A stretch of DNA of 64,000 nt, from positions 1 to 64,000 of the forward strand of contig DASZMV010000093.1 in NCBI GenBank assembly GCA_035551675.1, in the 5' to 3' direction. The translations under genes and the position numbers were made by a program. This document shows, piece after piece, positions 44,808 through 54,049 of the stretch (its first letter is position 1; each line of letters opens with the position of its first letter). The notes below the pieces were generated by a model. That model saw only the letters and a list, made by a program, of their open reading frames with translations. It had not been told where the DNA came from and searched no databases. Source of the stretch: JAFECT01 sp035551675 (lineage in GTDB: Bacteria > Pseudomonadota > Alphaproteobacteria > Caulobacterales > Caulobacteraceae).

Positions 44808-45434
44808 ATGAGATCCAAGTCACTACTGTTCGCCAGCATCGCGATCGCAGGCTCCGGCCTGTTGTTCGCGAGCGCCGCGGCGGCCCAAACCACGGGGACG
44901 ATTACTGTCACCGGCACGGTCGGGGCGAGCTGCACCGTCACCGGAACCTCCGGCGCCACGACCTTCGCCGACACGATCAGCCTGGGCGAACTCGACAGCG
45001 TGACCCCTACGACGGGTCCGGTCGGCACGCTGAGCACCACCTTGTCGAACTCGACACAGGGAAGCCCATTCACTGCCGCCTCGAAGAGTTATCAGGTCAC
45101 CTGCAACAGCGGTAACCCGACGCTCGACGTGAAGGCGACGCGGCTGTCGCTGCCGGGGGCGACCCTGGAAGCCGGCTATTCGGGCAACATCGACTATTCG
45201 ACCGACGTGATCGCCGCCAAGGCTGGCGGCGGCACGACCACGGCGACCTACACAACGGCCGCGACCTTGCCGAGCGACACCATCAAGGTGGTGGGCGACC
45301 GACTGGCCAACGCGCCGGGCAACCTCGTGGTGCACCTCTATGGGTTCGCCGCTGAAAACGGCGCGTCCAGCCTCCTCGACTCGGGAAGCACCTGGGCGTC
45401 GACCATCACCATCAAGATCTCGCCCACCTCCTAA
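44808..45434 (+). CDS. SCPU-type pilus subunit 2
   Basis: 208 residues from ATG 44808 with GGGGGGA upstream. A signal peptide ends ASAAAAQ. The mature N-terminus TTGTITVTGTVGASCTV has the alternating hydrophobic pattern of a donor strand followed by the first SCPU Cys; VTCNS holds the partner. The protein ends STITIKISPTS. It belongs with subunit 3 (LGELDS/LGELAS motif). Likely structural pilin of an archaic, Csu-like pilus. Confidence 0.88.
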   Translation: MRSKSLLFASIAIAGSGLLFASAAAAQTTGTITVTGTVGASCTVTGTSGATTFADTISLGELDSVTPTTGPVGTLSTTLSNSTQGSPFTAASKSYQVTCNSGNPTLDVKATRLSLPGATLEAGYSGNIDYSTDVIAAKAGGGTTTATYTTAATLPSDTIKVVGDRLANAPGNLVVHLYGFAAENGASSLLDSGSTWASTITIKISPTS

Positions 45435-45486
45435 GACTCGCACCCAACGCGGCGCGAGCCGCACGGCATAACTAAGGATTACCTGT

Positions 45487-46083
45487 ATGAAACGCGCTCT
45501 TCTCATCGCTTCCACCGTCGCCGCCCTCGCTTTCGCGGGCGCCGCCTCGGCCCAGTCGGTCACCGGCACCGTCAACGTCACCGGCTCGGTCGCCGCGAAA
45601 TGCTTCGTCGTCGGCGGCGGCGATCCGTCGAGCTTCTCGGGCACGATCGCGCTCGGCGAACTCGCCAGCGACGGCACCAACGGCCCCGAAGGCACGCTAC
45701 GCACCAACCTGCCGACCGCGGCGGAAACCGTCGGCTATGAAGCCACCGCCCAGGTGAACTGCACGAGCTCGAACGTCGCGGTCTCGCTTCTGGCCACCAA
45801 GCTCGACGCCGGCCTCGGCGTCCCGGCCGGAAGCTATACCAGCACGGTCAACTACACCGCCGGCCTGAACCTGCTGCTCGACTCCACGGGGACCGGCGCC
45901 TTCACCTACAACACGCTGACCGCCAGCGGCGCGACCACCGGCACGACCGGCGCTCCGCTGCAGAACGCCGCGAACAACGTGACCGTGTCGGTGTGGAACT
46001 TCGGCTCCCAGGGCGGCCCGCTGCTGCGCGCGGCGACGACCTACGCCAGCACCGTCACGGTCAACATCAGCCCGGCCACCTGA
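45487..46083 (+). CDS. SCPU-type pilus subunit 3
   Basis: 198 residues from ATG 45487. A signal peptide ends GAASAQ, then SVTGTVNVTGSVAAKCFV supplies donor strand and first Cys, with VNCTS as partner. The GTIALGELAS motif is shared with subunit 2. The end is STVTVNISPAT. The 52-base gap before it contains no obvious terminator, so it is likely cotranscribed. Confidence 0.88.
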   Translation: MKRALLIASTVAALAFAGAASAQSVTGTVNVTGSVAAKCFVVGGGDPSSFSGTIALGELASDGTNGPEGTLRTNLPTAAETVGYEATAQVNCTSSNVAVSLLATKLDAGLGVPAGSYTSTVNYTAGLNLLLDSTGTGAFTYNTLTASGATTGTTGAPLQNAANNVTVSVWNFGSQGGPLLRAATTYASTVTVNISPAT

Positions 46084-46152
46084 TCTCTCTAGTGTGAAGA
46101 CGGAGCGGAGGCCCGGCCTCCGCTCCGTCCCTTTCAACGACGAGATGGAACG

Positions 46153-46710
46153 ATGAAGCGCAACATTCTCCTCACCGCTGGCGTCCTCGCCCTTGGCCTG
46201 TTCTCGGCGGAGGCCGCCGTGGCCCAGTCGAGCAACACGTCGACGGGCTCGGTGACCGTCAACGGTTTTGTCGCGTTGCGCTGCTCGTTCACCAGCGAGA
46301 ACGTGGTGCTGAACATCGGCGAGATGGCGATCCAGTCCGGATCGTCTTCAACGCTCGGCGCCTACGACCACACCAAGCTCGACGGCCTGTCCACCCAGCT
46401 GGACGGCCTCTGCAACGGCGCGGGATCCACCATGACGGTGCAGGCCTTCCCGATGCTGAACACCGCCTTCACCAGCGCGCCGCCGTCGGGTTTCGACAAC
46501 CGCGTCGACTACACCGCGACCGCGACGGAAAATAGCGTCTCCGCGACCGCCACCTCCACGAGCGCCACCCCGGGCGCGCCCGTGACGGTCGGCGACTTCA
46601 GCAACGCGATCACGGTCAACTTCTCGAATTCCGCGACGCCCGGCGGCGGCAAGATGGTCGCCGGCCCGTACACCGGGTCCGTCAACGTCACCCTGACGCC
46701 GTCGACCTGA
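46153..46710 (+). CDS. SCPU-type pilus subunit 4
   Basis: 185 residues from ATG 46153. A signal peptide ends EAAVAQ. Mature N-terminus SNTSTGSVTVNGFVALRCSF, Cys partner in GLCNG, C-terminal strand GSVNVTLTPST. A GFDNRVDYTATAT segment is shared with subunits 5 and 6, which form a subgroup. The 69 bases between subunits 3 and 4 include GAGCGGAGGC and GCCTCCGCTC arms that can form a hairpin, without a T-tract. Confidence 0.87.
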   Translation: MKRNILLTAGVLALGLFSAEAAVAQSSNTSTGSVTVNGFVALRCSFTSENVVLNIGEMAIQSGSSSTLGAYDHTKLDGLSTQLDGLCNGAGSTMTVQAFPMLNTAFTSAPPSGFDNRVDYTATATENSVSATATSTSATPGAPVTVGDFSNAITVNFSNSATPGGGKMVAGPYTGSVNVTLTPST

Positions 46711-46721
46711 GGAAAGCACGC

Positions 46722-47303
46722 ATGCGTCACAGCCTTTCCATCGCAGCGCTGACCCTGAGCCTGGCCTTCGCGGCCACGCAGGCCGTGGCGTCGGTCTCCC
46801 CGGTCACGACGACGCAGTCGGTGACCGTGAACGGCAGCGTCGCAGAAGTCTGCGTCCTGGGCTCGCCCAATCCGCCGTCGATCGACCTCGGTCAGATGGC
46901 CGCGACCTCGGGCGAGCGCGTCGGCAAGCTCGGGACCATTTCAGATCATTCGGTCAACCTGCCCGACGCCTTCTGCAATTATCCGGGCACGCAGATTTCG
47001 GTGGCGGCCACCGCGCTCGTCGAACAGGACGAGAGCACTACGCCGTCGGGCTTCTCCAAGGCCGTGAACTTCACCGCCAACGTCTCGGGCTGGACCAGCT
47101 CGGCGGCGAGCGTGACCACCGCCGCGGCGGCCGATGGCTCCAACGCGACCAGCCACAGCGCAGGCGCGGAAGAGAATGCGCCGCAAACCGCGAACCTGAC
47201 GCTCACCCTCACCAATTTCACGGCCCCGGGCGACGGCGTTCTCGTCGCAGGGAGCTACAACGGCCTCGTGACCATCACGCTGGGCCCGGACGGCGGGAAC
47301 TGA
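46722..47303 (+). CDS. SCPU-type pilus subunit 5
   Basis: 193 residues from ATG 46722, 11 bases after the previous stop, with GAGGAAAG upstream. A signal peptide ends ATQAVAS. Donor-like strand TTQSVTVNGSVAEVCVL, partner Cys in AFCNY, and GFSKAVNFTANVSGW followed by a final strand NGLVTITLG. Member of the subunit 4-6 subgroup. Confidence 0.87.
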   Translation: MRHSLSIAALTLSLAFAATQAVASVSPVTTTQSVTVNGSVAEVCVLGSPNPPSIDLGQMAATSGERVGKLGTISDHSVNLPDAFCNYPGTQISVAATALVEQDESTTPSGFSKAVNFTANVSGWTSSAASVTTAAAADGSNATSHSAGAEENAPQTANLTLTLTNFTAPGDGVLVAGSYNGLVTITLGPDGGN

Positions 47304-47310
47304 CCAGGTC

Positions 47311-47880
47311 ATGACCAAGCACCGCTTCCTCATCGCAGCCACCCTCGCCGCCGCGGTCTCGGCCGCCGCCGGCGCGGCGTCCGCCGCGTCCAACATCGCC
47401 GGGCCCGTGGGCGTGCCGGTGACCGGACACGCGGTCACCTTCTGCACCACCGGCTCGCTCACCAACGGCACCACGGTGTTCGACCTCGGCGTGCTGACCG
47501 ACACGACCACGGGCGAGCTGAAGAACAATATCGCGCCGGTTTCCAAGACCCTGAACGGCGCCATCTGCAACACGGCCTCGACCATCAACGTCGCCGCCCA
47601 GCCAATGACGGCCCAGTCGTTCACCATCGCGCCGCCGTCGGGCTTCTCGCGCTCGGTCGACTACACCGCGACCGCCTCGGGCTGGACCACGACGCCAGCC
47701 GTCTACGAAACCAGCCAGACGACGAACGGAGGGGCGACCCAGTCGCGCAACTCGGCGTTCTCCGGCCCGATCACCGTGACCCTTTCGGGTTTCTCCACCA
47801 CCGGGGGCTCGACCCTGCGGCTGGTGTCGGACCCGAACTATCTGGGCGCGATCGTCGTCACGCTCGCGGCGGGGAACTGA
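47311..47880 (+). CDS. SCPU-type pilus subunit 6
   Basis: 189 residues from ATG 47311, seven bases after subunit 5. A signal peptide ends GAASAAS. Cys at TFCTT and AICNT, GFSRSVDYTATASGW as in its neighbours, and final strand GAIVVTLAAGN. The donor strand is less regular than in subunits 2-5. Confidence 0.86.
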   Translation: MTKHRFLIAATLAAAVSAAAGAASAASNIAGPVGVPVTGHAVTFCTTGSLTNGTTVFDLGVLTDTTTGELKNNIAPVSKTLNGAICNTASTINVAAQPMTAQSFTIAPPSGFSRSVDYTATASGWTTTPAVYETSQTTNGGATQSRNSAFSGPITVTLSGFSTTGGSTLRLVSDPNYLGAIVVTLAAGN

Positions 47881-47883
47881 GCC

Positions 47884-48480
47884 ATGGTCATGAAGCCGCT
47901 CGCTCTTGCCGCCATCGCCGCCGCCGCCCTCGCCGCGGCCACCGGCGCGCAGGCCCAATCGCCGACCAGCACCGCGAACTTCACCGTCACCGGTTCGGCG
48001 CCCAAGATCTGCGCCATCTCGGGGCCGACGCTGACCAATACCAACCTGGTCAACATCGACAGCCTCGACGGCACCACGCTGAAGATCAGCCAGCTCACCG
48101 ACTCCACCTCGCTCTCGACGCTTCCCGCGTCGGCCGAGGTCAGCTTCGATGCGGTGTGCACCTACGCGCACACCATCACCATCCAATCGCTGAACAATGG
48201 CCTGTGGCGCGACGGCTCGACCCAGGCGCCGCAGAACGGCTTCGCCGACGCGGTGCCGTGGACCGGCCGCCTGCAATGGGGGTCGCTCAACCGCACCTTC
48301 ACCTTCGGCGCGCAGAACCGTCAGATTCAGAGCTACCCCTTCGCCGTGGCCAGTCCCAATGCGGGCCAGCTGCTTCTCGACATCTCGATCCAGGCCGGTT
48401 CGACCAACGCGGTGGCCAACGGGCCGCTGCTCGCGGGGAACTACCAGGACACCATCTATGTGACGCTGGAGCCGCAATGA
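47884..48480 (+). CDS. SCPU-type pilus subunit 7
   Basis: 198 residues from ATG 47884; ATG 47890 two codons on is an alternative. A signal peptide ends GAQAQ. TSTANFTVTGSAPKICAI supplies the donor-like strand and first Cys, AVCTY the second. It ends DTIYVTLEPQ. It forms a pair with subunit 8, sharing the LTDSTSL/LVDTNSL and GFADAVPW/GFTDHVDY regions. Its stop overlaps the next start as ATGA. Confidence 0.86.
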   Translation: MVMKPLALAAIAAAALAAATGAQAQSPTSTANFTVTGSAPKICAISGPTLTNTNLVNIDSLDGTTLKISQLTDSTSLSTLPASAEVSFDAVCTYAHTITIQSLNNGLWRDGSTQAPQNGFADAVPWTGRLQWGSLNRTFTFGAQNRQIQSYPFAVASPNAGQLLLDISIQAGSTNAVANGPLLAGNYQDTIYVTLEPQ

Positions 48481-49061
48481 AAACGCCAGCGACCCTGACC
48501 GGTCTGTTCGTCGCGACTGCGATCTCGCTCGCCTCGACGGCCGCCTTCGCCCAGCAATCGCCCAACACGCCGGTGCAGTCGCGTCTCGACCTGTTCGGCG
48601 TCGCGCCGGCGGCGTGCGTGCTGAACGGGCCGTCGAGCTCGAACAGCGTGAACGCCACGGTCAACGACGCGGGTTCACGCACCACTCAGGTGACGATCAC
48701 CAACTTGGTGGACACCAACAGCTTGGCGGCGCAGGCGGCGACGGTGAACCTCGCGTTCCCGCTGATCTGCAACGGTCCGCACAAGCTGACCCTGACCACG
48801 ACCAACGGCGGTCTCACCCTCGAGGGCGGGGCGCCCAGCGCACCAGGCTTCACCGACCATGTCGACTATGTGATGCAGGCCGCCTGGGCCGGTCAGACCA
48901 GCCAGGTCTCGACTGGGTCAGCGCGCAGTCTGCAAATCAGCGCCGGCGATGGCGCGGCGGGTGTCGTTTCGCTCAGCATTCAGATCCCCGGCGGCGGCAA
49001 TCGCCTGATCGCCGGCTCTTACTCGGACACTCTGACGCTGGACGTTCAACCGGCGACTTGA
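48477..49061 (+). CDS. SCPU-type pilus subunit 8
   Basis: 194 residues from ATG 48477, coupled to subunit 7 by ATGA. A signal peptide ends TAAFAQ. Cys at AACVL and LICNG; final strand SDTLTLDVQPAT. It closes the run of eight related subunits before the chaperone. Csu-like operons commonly carry three or four, so this set is unusually large. Confidence 0.86.
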   Translation: MKTPATLTGLFVATAISLASTAAFAQQSPNTPVQSRLDLFGVAPAACVLNGPSSSNSVNATVNDAGSRTTQVTITNLVDTNSLAAQAATVNLAFPLICNGPHKLTLTTTNGGLTLEGGAPSAPGFTDHVDYVMQAAWAGQTSQVSTGSARSLQISAGDGAAGVVSLSIQIPGGGNRLIAGSYSDTLTLDVQPAT

Positions 49062-49102
49062 TCATCGGCCGTGGGAGTATGCGGCTGCTAGGGAGATTAC
49101 GG

Positions 49103-49867
49103 ATGTTGCATTGGCGCAGTCTCGCGCTGGCCGGCGCCTTGGCCCTTGGCTTGTTTACCATGGCGCCGGACCCGGCTCTCGCCATCACGGTCCAGCCCGT
49201 GGTGATCGACCTGTCGCCGACCGGCCGCGACATGAGTCAGGTCATCACGGTCGAGAATACCTTCGCCACGCCGCTGACCGTCGAACTCAAGATCGAAGAA
49301 CTGAGCTTCGATGAGAACGGCGCCCACGGCACGGGCAAGGATCCGGGCGATCTCCTGATCTTCCCGCCGCAGGCCATCATCCAGCCGGGCGACACCCAGT
49401 CGTTCCGCGTTCAGTGGGTGGGCGATCCGGACCTCAAGGCGTCCAAGCACTACTATGTCACAGTCGCCCAGCTGCCGGTGCAGCTGCCCGCCGGCCAGTC
49501 CGCCATCCAGATCCTCTACAACTTCCAGGTCCTGGTCAGCGTGAAACCGACCGGCGGCAAGCCCGACATCAAGGTCGCCAGCGCAGAAGTCGGCAAGGAC
49601 GCCAAGGGCAATCCCGTGCCGGTTCTGCTGATCGAGAACGACTCGGCCACGCACGGTTATCTTTCGCAGGGCACCCTGCGGATCGTCGAGAAAGACTCCA
49701 GCGGAAAACAAGTCTTCCAAAAGACGATGCTGGGACCGGAAATCCAACAAACGATCGGCTTTGGGCTGATCGCTTCGGGACAGAAGCGCCGCGTCGCGGT
49801 GCCGATCGTCCTTCCTACAGACGGGGGCCATGTTGAAGCGCAGTTCACGCCAGACTCGCGCCGCTGA
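49103..49867 (+). CDS. Periplasmic pilus chaperone (PapD/CsuC-like)
   Basis: 254 residues from ATG 49103, which has GGGAG eight bases upstream; ATG 49079 is less likely. A signal peptide ends DPALA. Two Ig-like domains follow: the first with ITVQPVVIDLSPTG and the G1-like strand YNFQVLVSVKP, the second from ~residue 130. The chaperone binds SCPU subunits by donor-strand complementation and hands them to the usher. Its end overlaps the usher start by 38 bases. Confidence 0.9.
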   Translation: MLHWRSLALAGALALGLFTMAPDPALAITVQPVVIDLSPTGRDMSQVITVENTFATPLTVELKIEELSFDENGAHGTGKDPGDLLIFPPQAIIQPGDTQSFRVQWVGDPDLKASKHYYVTVAQLPVQLPAGQSAIQILYNFQVLVSVKPTGGKPDIKVASAEVGKDAKGNPVPVLLIENDSATHGYLSQGTLRIVEKDSSGKQVFQKTMLGPEIQQTIGFGLIASGQKRRVAVPIVLPTDGGHVEAQFTPDSRR

Positions 49868-52472
49868 CGGTCGCGCGCTCAAGGTCGCCCTCCTCTCCGC
49901 CGTCTTCACAGTCGGCGGCGTAACGGAGGCGCTCGCCCACGGCGAGACGATCTCGACGGCGCCGCCTCAGCTGAATAGCGCGCTTGCGCCCGACCCGGCG
50001 CCGGGCGGGTCGACGCCGCTCGCACCGGTCGCCCCGACTCCGGTGGCGACCGCGGCCGCGCCGCTGAAACTGGCCCAGGCCAATACGCCGACGGCCTCGC
50101 GCGCGCCGATCAACACAACCGGTCGCACGATCAATCTCACCGTCCCGGCCAAGGACGGCGCCTACGACATGGGCGACATGCCCATGGCGATCGATGCGAA
50201 CGACACGATCACCTTCCCGGCCCAGCGCACGCTGGATCTGCTGTCGAAGATCCTGGACCAGAACACGCTTCAGGCGCTGAAGACGAACTTCAACGGTCAG
50301 GCCACGATCACCCCCGCCGCCTTCAACGGCACCGGCATCGCGGTCGCCTACGATCCCAAGCGCCTGGAACTGGTGTTCCTGATCCCGGCGAATATGCGCG
50401 CCGCGCGCTCGGTCTCGATCGCCGCCCTGGATGCGCGACGCCTCGGCACGGTGATGAAGCCGGCGGACTTCAGCGGCTATCTGAACGTGCGCGGCAACCT
50501 CGACTACATCGGCGCCGGCTCCAGCGGCGGCCTGCAGGATCCCGTGTTCGCCCTCGACGGCGCCCTGAACCTGCGCGGCATCGTGCTGGAATCCGCCGGC
50601 GTCTGGCAGCCGGGCATGGCCAACACCTTCCAGCGCACCGGCACGCGCCTGTTGTACGACGACACCAAGGACCTGATCCGCTTCACCGTCGGCGACCTGC
50701 AGCCCGTGTCGGAGGGCTTTCAGGCCACGCCCGACATGTTCGGCGTGTCGATCTTCCGCTCCTACGGCGTGCTCGAGCCCGAGTTCGTGGCGCGCCCGCG
50801 CGGCGACCAGGTCTTCACCCTGACCCGCGCCTCGACCGTCGAGGTCTACGTCAACGGCCAGATGGTGCGCCGTCTTCAGTTGAACGCCGGCAACTACAAC
50901 GCCCGCGATTTCCCGTTCACCCAGGGCGCCAACAACGTCCTTCTGAACATCATCGACGACACCGGCGCGCGCCAGACGCTGCGCTTCAACACCTTCTTCG
51001 ATCAGACTCAGCTGCAGCCGGGCCTGTCGGAGTTCGGCCTGTACGTCGGCGTGATGGCGCCGCTCGGCATGGACGGCCCGGTCTACGGCCACGACTGGAC
51101 CTATTCGGGCTTCTATCGCGCCGGCGTCTCCAAGGATCTGACGCTCGGCTTCAACATGCAGGGCGACGAGTTCGACACCCAGGCGGGCGTCGACGGCGTG
51201 TGGGGCTCGCCTATCGGCTCGTTCTCGTGGAACGCGGCGGTGTCGCGCATCGCCAACATCGGATCCGGTTCGGCGGCGAACGTCACCTTCCAGCGCCTGT
51301 TCCAGCTGGGCGGCAACAAGGCCAGTTCGTTCAATCTGTTCTTCGAGACCCGTAGTCGCGACTTCGGTTCGCTGACGGTCCTCACTCCGTCCAACCAGTA
51401 CGCCTGGGAAGTCGGCGGATCGTACACGCAAGCGATCACCGCGGACTATTACGCGGGCCTGGATCTGCGCTTCAACAAGGGCCGCGACGGCGCCCGCGAC
51501 GTGAACAGCTATCGCGCCACCATGGGCTGGCGCATCACGCCGTCTCTAGGCCTGACGCTAGACGCGATCTACGACGACACCGACATCTCCAATCACAAGA
51601 ACTTCTCGGTGGTGATGTCGCTGACCAAGCGCATGACGCCGTGGTCCAGCCTGCGCGTCGACTACGACAGCAAGGAAGAGCGTTCGACCGTCACCTACCA
51701 GGACCAGCACGGTCAGGGCGTCGGCTCGTACAACCTTACCGCCGACGTCGAGCACACGCCCTCGTCCACCGGCTTCAACGGCAACTTCACCTACGAAGGC
51801 AACCGCGGCGAAGTCGGCCTCACCAGCTTCTCGACCTTCGATTCCGGCTTCGGCTCGACGACCGACTCGCGGACCTCGCTCCGTTTCGCCTCGTCCTTCG
51901 CCTTCGCCGACGGCGCGGTGTCGATGGGCCGGCCGATCTACGACGCGTTCGCGATCGTCAAGCCGCACGAGACGCTCGGCAACGCCGACGTCGTCATTCA
52001 GCCGACCACATTCGGGTACGACGCCGAAACCGGCCATTTCGGCACGGCGATCGAGAACAGCCTGACCGCCTACGCCAACCGCGTCGTCACGGTCGAGGTC
52101 CCGAACGCGCCGGCTGGGTACGACATCGGCAAGGGCGCCTATCACCTGTTCCCGCCGCACCGCGGCGGTTACCTGCTGGAAGTGGGCTCGGCCTATTCGG
52201 TCACCGCCATCGGCCGGCTGGTCGACCAGGACGGCAAACCGATATCGCTCCTGGCCGGCAAGGCTTACGAGGTCGCCGCGCCCGATCGTCCACCGGTGGA
52301 AATCTTCACCAACCGCGAAGGCCGCTTCGGCGCGCCGGGTCTGCGGCCGGGCAAGTGGCGGATCGTCATGCCGACCGAGCCTGAATCCACCTTCATCCTC
52401 GAGGTCCCTGCCCATACGCTTGGCGCCATGCGTGCAGGGGAGCTCAAGCCGACGACTAATACGGGAAGCTGA
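49830..52472 (+). CDS. Outer-membrane usher of archaic chaperone-usher pilus (CsuD-like)
   Basis: 880 residues from ATG 49830. A signal peptide ends TEALAH. A Pro/Ala-rich linker leads to the usher N-domain, then the barrel. The plug-proximal motif STVEVYVNGQMVRRLQLNAG and the GNYNARDFPFTQGANN stretch are characteristic. The C-terminal domain with GKAYEVAAPDRPP and NREGRFGAPGLRPGKW fits the usher CTD. It is the secretion and polymerisation pore for the eight subunits and the tip protein. Confidence 0.92.
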   Translation: MLKRSSRQTRAADGRALKVALLSAVFTVGGVTEALAHGETISTAPPQLNSALAPDPAPGGSTPLAPVAPTPVATAAAPLKLAQANTPTASRAPINTTGRTINLTVPAKDGAYDMGDMPMAIDANDTITFPAQRTLDLLSKILDQNTLQALKTNFNGQATITPAAFNGTGIAVAYDPKRLELVFLIPANMRAARSVSIAALDARRLGTVMKPADFSGYLNVRGNLDYIGAGSSGGLQDPVFALDGALNLRGIVLESAGVWQPGMANTFQRTGTRLLYDDTKDLIRFTVGDLQPVSEGFQATPDMFGVSIFRSYGVLEPEFVARPRGDQVFTLTRASTVEVYVNGQMVRRLQLNAGNYNARDFPFTQGANNVLLNIIDDTGARQTLRFNTFFDQTQLQPGLSEFGLYVGVMAPLGMDGPVYGHDWTYSGFYRAGVSKDLTLGFNMQGDEFDTQAGVDGVWGSPIGSFSWNAAVSRIANIGSGSAANVTFQRLFQLGGNKASSFNLFFETRSRDFGSLTVLTPSNQYAWEVGGSYTQAITADYYAGLDLRFNKGRDGARDVNSYRATMGWRITPSLGLTLDAIYDDTDISNHKNFSVVMSLTKRMTPWSSLRVDYDSKEERSTVTYQDQHGQGVGSYNLTADVEHTPSSTGFNGNFTYEGNRGEVGLTSFSTFDSGFGSTTDSRTSLRFASSFAFADGAVSMGRPIYDAFAIVKPHETLGNADVVIQPTTFGYDAETGHFGTAIENSLTAYANRVVTVEVPNAPAGYDIGKGAYHLFPPHRGGYLLEVGSAYSVTAIGRLVDQDGKPISLLAGKAYEVAAPDRPPVEIFTNREGRFGAPGLRPGKWRIVMPTEPESTFILEVPAHTLGAMRAGELKPTTNTGS

Positions 52473-52474
52473 TC

Positions 52475-53482
52475 ATGTTGTACCTGCGTAAACTGTGGGT
52501 CGTTTTGGGAGCCCTGCTGGTCTCGCTCGCCGCGCCGCTGGCGGCGCATGCGGCCGTCGGCCCCGAATGCGCGGTGTTTCCGGGAGTGGTCACGCTCACC
52601 GGGACGGTGGACCCGTTCAATCAAACCGTCGCGATCAACGCGTCCGTGTCCTACGCGGTCAGCAACCCGACAGATAACGCGATCGACGTCGTGTTCCTGT
52701 TCTACCCAACTCCGGGAAAGCCGAACGCGGCGAACGCGGGTCAGGTGACGATTACCGGCACCGGCGCGAATCCGGGCGACAACACCTGGTCGCCGATGAT
52801 CGTGACCAGCCCGCCCACGATCAACGTGGACAGCGCCAACGGTCTGAAGCTTAACTACAACGGGTCGGGTCACGACGACGTCGCGACGATGGCGGTAAAC
52901 GTGCCCGGCGGTCTGAACCTGCAAGCCGGCCAGAACGATTTCTACTATGACGTCTACTACGCCTGCAAAGCGTCGGGCGGCGTCAAGACGGCGACCTTCG
53001 TCCAATCGCAGGGCCTCGACATCCGCTTCACCGTACCGGCTGAACTGCAAGCCAGCTTCGCGGGCACCTCGCTGCCGCTTGGCGACGTTTCCAACGACCT
53101 CAATGGCGGATCGGTCATCAGCGGCATGCTCAACGTAAAGAGCACCGCGGCCTATACGGTCGCCGTGACCTCGCCCAACGGATTTGTCATGGAGCCGGGC
53201 GGTTCGGGCGCGACCAATGCGAGCCAGAAGATCGGCTACAAAATCGCCTATCTCAGCCAGACGGTGGGCAATACCTCCGGCGGGGTCGCGCCGACCTTCC
53301 CGCAGCAGACCTGCGCCGCCGCCAATGTCAGCGGGGTCAATCAGACGATCACCGCGACCTTGAACGAGGACGTCAAGAACCAGGGCAAGGCCGCCAGCAA
53401 CAACTACATGGACACGCTGTCGGTCACTTTCACGCCCCTGGCCACGCCGCCTGGCGGAACACTCAACGCCTGCAGCAGCTAG
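52475..53482 (+). CDS. Tip adhesin-like SCPU protein (CsuE-like)
   Basis: 335 residues from ATG 52475, two bases after the usher stop. A signal peptide ends AAHAAV. The length, the position after the usher and two beta-rich halves with Cys at PECAVF, YYACKA, QQTCAA and NACSS match two-domain tip adhesins of Csu-type pili. The C-terminal half (NYMDTLSVTFTPLA) resembles an SCPU pilin domain. Likely contacts surfaces at the pilus tip. Confidence 0.83.
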   Translation: MLYLRKLWVVLGALLVSLAAPLAAHAAVGPECAVFPGVVTLTGTVDPFNQTVAINASVSYAVSNPTDNAIDVVFLFYPTPGKPNAANAGQVTITGTGANPGDNTWSPMIVTSPPTINVDSANGLKLNYNGSGHDDVATMAVNVPGGLNLQAGQNDFYYDVYYACKASGGVKTATFVQSQGLDIRFTVPAELQASFAGTSLPLGDVSNDLNGGSVISGMLNVKSTAAYTVAVTSPNGFVMEPGGSGATNASQKIGYKIAYLSQTVGNTSGGVAPTFPQQTCAAANVSGVNQTITATLNEDVKNQGKAASNNYMDTLSVTFTPLATPPGGTLNACSS

Positions 53483-53530
53483 CGGTCTGATCGCTTTTCG
53501 CCGGAGGCTGGGGGGCCTCCGCGACACGGG

Positions 53531-53565
53531 AACGCCGCCCCGATGCAAATCGGGGCGGCGTTTTC
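53531..53565 (+). terminator. Rho-independent terminator of the SCPU operon
   Basis: A 14-bp stem (AACGCCGCCCCGAT / ATCGGGGCGGCGTT) with a GCAA loop, followed by TTCG after the final TT of the stem, about 50 bases after the tip adhesin stop. It also separates the operon from the convergent gene at 53618. Confidence 0.9.
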
Positions 53566-53617
53566 GTACGCACGTCACCTGGATGGTCGTCGCGACCCTC
53601 GCGAAGCCCGCTGTCGC

Positions 53618-54049
53618 CTAGTTGGCGACGACGGAGAGCGAAATGGTCGCCGGTATCGGTCCGCCCTGCGGTTCGAAGAAGACCTCGCGCTTTTCCACGG
53701 CCGCGGTCGAAGACATGTCGATCGCGGTCACGCCGCTCGACTGCACAGGGATGGTCTTGCTGTCGACGACAAAGTCCCCGGTCACGCCTGCCGGCGTGGT
53801 GGCGTAGACGGTGTAGCCGTTGCCGTTGTTGCAGAGTTCAGTCAGCTGACCCAGATGCAGCTTCTTCTGGTTGCCGTTGCCGCTGTTCGGATTGCCCTGG
53901 GAGTTCAGAGCCGCATTGCAGATGAGCGGCACGGTGCCGCGCAGTTGGATAGTCCAGGTCGCCGCGCCCGCGCCCCCCGCGGTACTGGCGGCGCCGACGC
54001 CGACGGCCAGAGCCGCCGCGGCCGACACGCATTTGGTCAAGGTTTTCAT
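53618..54049 (-). CDS. Secreted SCPU-like beta-sandwich protein on the opposite strand
   Basis: 143 residues from ATG 54049 with GAGGAA upstream. A signal peptide ends GGAGAA. ATWTIQLRGTVPLICNA looks like a donor strand plus first Cys, and LTELCNNGNGY carries the second, as in the SCPU subunits across the terminator. The C-terminal strand is ATISLSVVAN. It may be an orphan ninth subunit or a soluble capping subunit, expressed separately from the operon. Confidence 0.78.
   Translation of the reverse strand: MKTLTKCVSAAAALAVGVGAASTAGGAGAATWTIQLRGTVPLICNAALNSQGNPNSGNGNQKKLHLGQLTELCNNGNGYTVYATTPAGVTGDFVVDSKTIPVQSSGVTAIDMSSTAAVEKREVFFEPQGGPIPATISLSVVAN

Noticed and set aside
49845..51431. 528-codon minus-strand frame opposite the usher
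   Set aside because: The usher has signal peptide, family motifs and operon position; the opposite frame is low-complexity Arg/Asp/His.
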